Source of the DNA: Branchiostoma floridae
Lineage: Eukaryota > Chordata > Leptocardii > Amphioxiformes > Branchiostomatidae
Assembly (NCBI RefSeq): GCF_000003815.2
Contig: NC_049993.1
Coordinates: 493,260 to 557,259, forward strand
DNA: 64,000 nt
Direction: 5' to 3'
The notes below the pieces were generated by a model. It was not told the DNA's origin, did no database searches, and saw nothing but the letters and a program-made list of their open reading frames with translations. The translations under genes were made by a program, and so were the position numbers. Shown here piece after piece: positions 58,668 through 64,000 of this stretch. Numbering within the stretch: position 1 is the stretch's first letter; every line of letters begins with the position of its first letter.

Positions 58668-59941
58668 TGAGGGTCTGCATGCCTTTTTCCGTTAAGCGTT
58701 ATGAGCCATTTTAATTCACCGTTAATCGTTACCGACCCGTTCTAATTCAACGTTAATCGTTATCGGTATTTCTTCGTGATGCGTTATTGGTCGTTTTAAT
58801 TCAACGTTAATCGTTATTTGTTATCCTGAATTCACCGTTAAGCGTTACCAAGAAATTCTTCGTAACAAGTTAAACCCATGAAGTCAGATGCCAGATACAG
58901 TCCCTGAAAATGCGAGAAATGGCGTTTCAAAGGGTCCAGATTTCAAAATTTCCCGGTTTTCCGGCCTTCGGCACTGGACATGGTAAAACATGTTGCAGAA
59001 GCGTCGCCCTCAAAAACCTTTTCACTCATACAGAGTTAAGTGTCAAATTTAGCTTTGTTTCATTCAGCAAAATGTACTCCTCGAAGTGCAGAAAATGAGG
59101 TTTCTCCGGACCTCCCTTGCAATGCGTCGGCTTGCGCCTTTGGCGCTCACGAGGACATAGCGAAAATATGTTGGGGGCGTGGGTCGTCGCCCCTAAAAGC
59201 TTTTGTCACTAATAGTAATAAAACTTGATTAAACTTAGCTTCGTCTGCCAGCAAAAATTGCCAGCAAAATGCAGGAAATGGCCTTTCAGACGGTCCAGAT
59301 TTTGAAATTTTCCCGGACTTATTTTGCAACGTCTCGAGCCTTCCGAGCTCGAAATGGTAAAAAAATATGTCATGGGTGAAGGTCAAAGCTGACGTTATAA
59401 CCATGTGTAATTTTGATGAAAAATGCCAGTCTGTCAGCTTAGTCTGTCGGAAAAATTTGCCGAAAAATGCAGAAAATAGCATTTCAGAGGGTCGTGATTT
59501 AAAATTTTCCCGGGGAAGCATACCCCTGGACCCCCCTAGGATTCGTCGCGCCTTTGGCGCTCCATGTGCTGAAAATTTTGTCAACAATAGTTCACCACCC
59601 CGAACGAAATTTGCTGTCGTCGCCTCTGTAGCGAGAACACTGTCCCAGGGATGCAAATGTCATTGATGCAGCGGACATTGTCCCTGTCATTCCTCCGGGT
59701 TCTGGGCACCTTTTCATTCTCACAATGTCCTTACTAGTAGTCAGATATTTTTACCCATCGAGATACCTTAATCTAGCGTTGTACGAATAGGAATGCGCGT
59801 CAATCATTACAGTTATGCTTTGTAACCCCTTCTGAATTAACCGTTAAGCGTTACCGTGTCTCCTGAATTTACCGTTAAGCGTTACTGGGCCTCTTGAATT
59901 CACCGTTTCCCGTAACGAGGACACCCCCATGCAGACCCTCA
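58668..59941. mobile_element. 1.27-kb inverted-terminus element with subterminal repeats
   Basis: TGAGGGTCTGCATG at the left and CATGCAGACCCTCA at the right are perfect inverted repeats, flanked by TAAT on both sides. Both ends carry several CCGTTAAGCGTTA / CGTTAATCGTTA words. The interior is filled by diverged units containing ATTTCAAAATTTCCCGG and GTCTGTCxGCTTAG-type text. No transposase frame is visible. Confidence 0.75.
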
Positions 59942-60399
59942 TAATTACATAACAAAGTGTGTTACCTATGGTCACTTGTTGTAATTGTTACATTCTACAA
60001 ACTACAATGAGCCCTGCTACAAGCTACAGAGAGACTAACATGGTCACATTCACGTCTGATCATTTCTAAAATCATATCCAGTTGCTTGAGTGACTGCTTT
60101 TTGGCATAACACGTTCACATACCTAACTCCAAGGTCTTGACTGCCTGTCAGACAAAAACATCTACAGCTTAACTTACATGTAGCCTAACTACTCACTAGT
60201 AGCCAATCAGAGGACTGCCCTCACCAACCTCAACCAATCAGGCCTCAACAAGCCCTGCCTCCCAAGTGGTCTAACATAACAAAAGCCCTACTAGTATTAC
60301 ACATACAAATCAAAGGTCCTGGCAACTATAAGTATACAATGGCCAGTAAAACTTTATGAAATAACATTACGTCTGCATAGGCCTGAGGGATATTATTAG

Positions 60400-60757
60400 C
60401 AGGGCTCGAAATTCATTTTGGGGATTAGGTGCACTGGTGCACCCAGCTTAGAAAATTGGGTGCACCAAATGATTTTTGGGTGCACCACTTAAATTTAAGT
60501 AATAACCTAATAATTAAACTTAGTTACTAGTACAAGATATCAAATTCTTAAACAAGTACCATGAAATACATTTTTATAATCTTTCTAACACTTAGATGTC
60601 AAGAATATGATGAATACTAGTATACTTTGATATCTTTACATACATATGTGTAAGAAAATATTTTGGTGCATCCTGTGCACCCACAGAAAATAATTGGGTG
60701 CACAGCTCCAATTTTTGGTGCACCTGGGTGCACATGCACCCAGTATTTCGAGCCCTG
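60400..60757. mobile_element. TIR element, CAGGGCTCGAAAT ends
   Basis: CAGGGCTCGAAAT at the left and ATTTCGAGCCCTG at the right, with internal inverted GGTGCACC blocks. Ends of this kind are typical of hAT elements, but an 8-bp duplication was not found; the right side abuts another repeat. Confidence 0.75.
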
Positions 60758-61440
60758 ACAGAGGCGTCGCGCCGGAGGCATGACCCTTCTAGGGGGTGGG
60801 GGGGCATGCACCCCCGGAAAATTTTCAAATCTAAACCCTCTGAAACACAATTTCCTGCATTTTGAGAGGCAGATTTTGCTGCCAGACTAAGCTAACTTCA
60901 ATGGCATTTCTATACAAAATACACATAGTTTTAGCTTTAGTTATTGAGGGCGACACCCCCAACATATTTTCACCATTTCGAGCTGCGAAGGCACTAGCCG
61001 TTGCAAGGTAGGTTTTGAGAAATTTTGAAATCTAGACCCTCTGAAACACCATTTTTTGCATTTGAGGGACAAATTTTGCTGACAGACTAAGCTGAATCTA
61101 AGGACACTTCTAGTAGATAAAACGATTTTTGAGGGTGACGACCCACACCCAGCCCAACATATTTTGCACTACGTCGTCATGAGCCCTAAAGACGCAAGTC
61201 GCCTCAAGGGATCGGAGGTCTGGAGAAATTTTGGAATCAAGACACTTTAAATGCCATTTCCTGCATTTGAGGGGAACATTTTGCTTGTAAACAAAGCTAA
61301 GTTTGATAATGAAAGTTCTACTAGTAAAAAGGGTCGTGGGGGACAATGCTCCGGCAACATTTCCCCACCATGTCCAGTGCTGAAGGCGCGAGTCCTCGCA
61401 AGGGACAGGGGTCCAAATTTCGTCAGGTTTTAAAAATCAT
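60758..61440. repeat. Diverged tandem units, inverted relative to 58890-59660
   Basis: Four or so units with AAATCTAxACCCTCTGAAAC, TTTGCATTTGAGG and AGACTAAGCT-type blocks, the reverse complement of the interior of the 58668-59941 element. Probably the remains of a second copy. Confidence 0.55.
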
Positions 61441-63110
61441 TGTTGCGGAGAAATGCATAGATGCCTGAACATGAGAAGTACAACTAGCTGTAGACTAAAC
61501 CTTGTTGTAAATAACTACAAAGATGGGGTATGTGTAGAAGTTAGCAAGTCCCACAGATAACGATTGAAAAACTTGCACAAGTTTGACGCCTTCCGTGCAA
61601 GTTGACGAACGAACGTATCGAGACCATGGCCTGGAAAACTCTTGAATTATTCTTCGCAAAATACGACATGTGAAAAAATACCACCAAACATAGAAATGAT
61701 GTTTATTAGCCTTCCGAAAAATGATACCTGTGTTCTGTCTTGCCTTTAACTGGGTTGGATAAACGGAGCTAAACTGATGCCACAATGTTCACCTAGTCGG
61801 GGCCCCGCCATTAAACTATCACGCACAAAGGCAGGCGAGCGATGCTCAACACGATGAACTTAGTCAACCCGTCCATAAAGCGACAAACATTCAAGAAAAA
61901 TCGATCCCTACCGACTAAAAAATCCTGTAGCCACTGCTGCTGCCAAAAGACAGGATGAAAAAGGCAATCAAGGAAGCCGAAAAGCGAAAATGCCATCACA
62001 GTCCAATGTAAACAATGCCCTGCCGTTTTGCGGCAAGTTGGTCTCACCGTGAGAGGTAAACGTTTTAACACACCGTATTTGAATAAGTCGTATAATACAA
62101 AATATGACCCATATTTGGTATAAAAAAATAATAATGAACACTTTTAGTGCTATTCTATTTGCATAAGTTGTTTAAAAATGCACGGCGATGGTCTGGTTGT
62201 TACTATGTCGGTATTTGGACCCCTTTTTTGAGTTGGAACGTTCTGCTAGGACGCAAGCCGAAAACCTGCTGTAAGTTTCGTGCGCTGTCAAAGTACAGTG
62301 CGGAACGCTACCGTTAACAGCTTCAATCACAGTTATATGGATGTATACAAGATCTTAACTTGTTTTTCATGAGTTCACTGTAAAATGTACAATGACAAAA
62401 TCCATGTGTATCCACCTAGAACGGCTGTCGAAGTATGGCCCCCTCCCGTTATACAAGTGTATATTAGAGCTGTTTGACCACAAATTCATGCCCATGGGGC
62501 TTTACAACTAAAAACAGGCTAATACATATTTATGATAAGGCACCAAACAGTGAGCACATGTACCTATGTAGACAAATAACCTTATGGAAATTTTCTGTCA
62601 AATAAGAAATGGAAATTTGGAAAGAATTAATCCACATTACTATTAATAATACATCATCATAATTTTCTATAAGTTTATAATATCAACCAGAAACTAAAAA
62701 CACTACATAGTATAAAACGACTGACACACAAATAGTTGTATCAATCGTCTCCTGTTGCTGCTATTAGCTATGTTTGACTTTTCATACTCTTACATAGCTC
62801 ATCATCCTTGTTCGACCAGAAAGGGGGAGGGGGGCACAGCGTTGATAACTTTTAGCATGTTGACTTGTTCTTCCAAGGGAAAATGGATCAATAGTTCAGT
62901 AATCGACGAGTGTTGAGCATCTGGATGACTTCTAACTTACCAAATTTCAACGCTGTAGATAAATGTGTTGATCTGAACGCAGGTCAGTAGATCTCTTGTG
63001 CTTCCCCTTCTGTACCTGTGTCGTCTGTCCGTTTGTTTCGCAACTAAGGTCACCATGTGATGACCCCGGAAGTACTTATCCGCTCATCATAATGTTGCTG
63101 TTTTTTTTTT
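61441..63110. other. Stretch without supported genes; possible HCCS promoter side
   Basis: I see no supportable coding sequence. A good donor on the minus strand (CTCTCACG|GTGAGA, about 62047) could end an untranslated HCCS exon, but nothing ties it to the exon at 57304. Confidence 0.35.
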
Positions 63111-63718
63111 CAAGCTCTAACTATTTATTCTACAGCAACGCGATCGGACAATCTGAAAGCATGGCGAATCATGATACTTACAATTTTCTTTCTTTCGGGG
63201 ATTTCTTTGATGACACCAAGAACTGTCCGATTCACCGGAAATGGCGTTGTGTTAATACTTATGGCGGGAAATTCAAGCAGAGCGGGGACGTCTGAGTTTC
63301 CAAGCAGATGTCGGGGTGAAAGCGTTTTCTGATTGCCTGAGCTGGCAGCAATTCCGAGCAGTCTGATGGGCAGAGCACAGAACCCGAGCCCACGGTGAGG
63401 ATAATGTTTTTTCTGGCTGGGCCGTCTCCCCTAGCGTACTATTGACTCTATTTGGCCAATTTCTACAATTAGACCACCGATCCACGAAGCCTGGTAACAG
63501 CTAGAGGCTAACAGAACCCTTGAATTACTGTACCTTCCCGTCTGTATCACATTGTTCAAATACTAGAGTTCCACGACCCCATACCTTCCCCAAATAATTC
63601 TTACCTTTACACCTGCTGTAATGTAATCAATTGTGTTTGTCATCAATTATGCTAATAATGTTCTCTCTTGCATAGATTATTGTTATATTCCTTGATCATC
63701 TCCTCCACCAAAAAACAG

Positions 63719-64000
63719 ACCTACAACATTACAACATTAATGTCGACGTCCACTGCGTATTGAAAGGCGGAGAAGTGCCACCGCACATTGTTGGGGGGAT
63801 GGGACACGCGCCTGACATGTGTCACTCACACAACGCTGAATACGGCAAGGACCACATCTTCTTTCTGAAGAATTCCGGACAATATACCTTCCAGAGAGCA
63901 CATCTTCCTGCTGAAGAGGAACTGTGACGGTCTGCCGAGGTTTGACTCCCCTTACGGAGCAATGGGGCACACTGAGGAGGCGCTCAGTGCCCTGTCTCAG
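63719..64000 (+). CDS. Partial exon of an unidentified secreted-type protein, apparent frameshift
   Basis: After an acceptor (CACCAAAAAACAG) the frame reads LQHYNINVDVHCVLKGGEVP, PHIVGGMGHAPDMCHSHN and AEYGKDHIFFLKNSG, then a TGA at 63925. In the next frame the text EHIFLLKRNCDGLPRFDSPY continues to the window edge. HIFFLK and HIFLLK look like a short imperfect duplication that moved the frame. The cysteine spacing and beta-strand-like pattern recall NTR/NtA-type extracellular domains, but this is only a resemblance. Exon phase 1. Confidence 0.45.

Noticed and set aside
63162-63295. Plus-strand frame MANHDTYNFLSFGDFFDD and following
   Set aside because: Short, no family match and no donor before the stop; could be real but is not supportable.
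1-64000. CRISPR array, operon or prokaryotic features
   Set aside because: The tandem repeats lack unique spacers, and all recognisable genes are spliced animal genes.

Overview
This is a 64 kb piece of an animal nuclear genome. It is intron-rich and gene-sparse, with consensus GT-AG introns, two assembly gaps (16794-17062 and 17914-18013) and many short inverted-repeat transposons. The gene content (one PTBP-type gene, one HCCS gene) and minisatellites sitting on exon-intron junctions suggest a cephalochordate, probably Branchiostoma. That assignment is an inference; no marker in the window proves it.

Layout. (1) 1-1466: the edge of an unidentified minus-strand gene. Its last visible exon ends in about 30 tandem copies of its own 5' splice site (43 bp unit). 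(2) 4830-29183, minus strand: a polypyrimidine tract-binding protein gene. I reconstructed 21 coding exons in a continuous reading frame, from MDG to the RRM4 terminus. Only the first part of RRM1 is missing, probably in the assembly gaps. The gene keeps the 34-nt RRM3 exon that vertebrate PTBP genes use for autoregulatory skipping, and it has two in-frame mini-exons of 54 and 33 nt. (3) 29184-29576: a short head-to-head promoter interval. (4) 29577-39645, plus strand: a five-exon gene for a 326-residue ER-lumen thioredoxin-fold protein with a signal peptide, no CxxC and a C-terminal KDEF. Its exon 2 donor is repeated 32 times (24 bp unit). (5) 42557-57298, minus strand: holocytochrome c-type synthase (HCCS), convergent with gene 4. 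It has a donor array at intron 1 (50 bp x 8), an acceptor array at the last intron (48 bp x 10), and a tandemly duplicated 120-nt exon that carries the heme-ligand histidine. (6) 58-62 kb: nested repeats. (7) 63719-64000: the start of an unidentified plus-strand extracellular-type coding region with an apparent frameshift.

The main unexpected signals are splice-site arrays at four junctions in one 64 kb window (three donors, one acceptor, all with AG|GT at the boundary) and the equal-phase duplicated HCCS exon pair, separated by only 58 nt. The three complete genes serve unrelated processes: RNA splicing control, ER protein handling and mitochondrial cytochrome c maturation. Their only visible link is the shared PTBP/thioredoxin-like promoter interval.

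Transposons include four hAT-type MITEs (two with clean 8-bp target duplications), one of them holding a nested TA-duplicating MITE; a truncated Penelope-like fragment with a 17-bp duplication just upstream of a coding exon; and several other TIR families.
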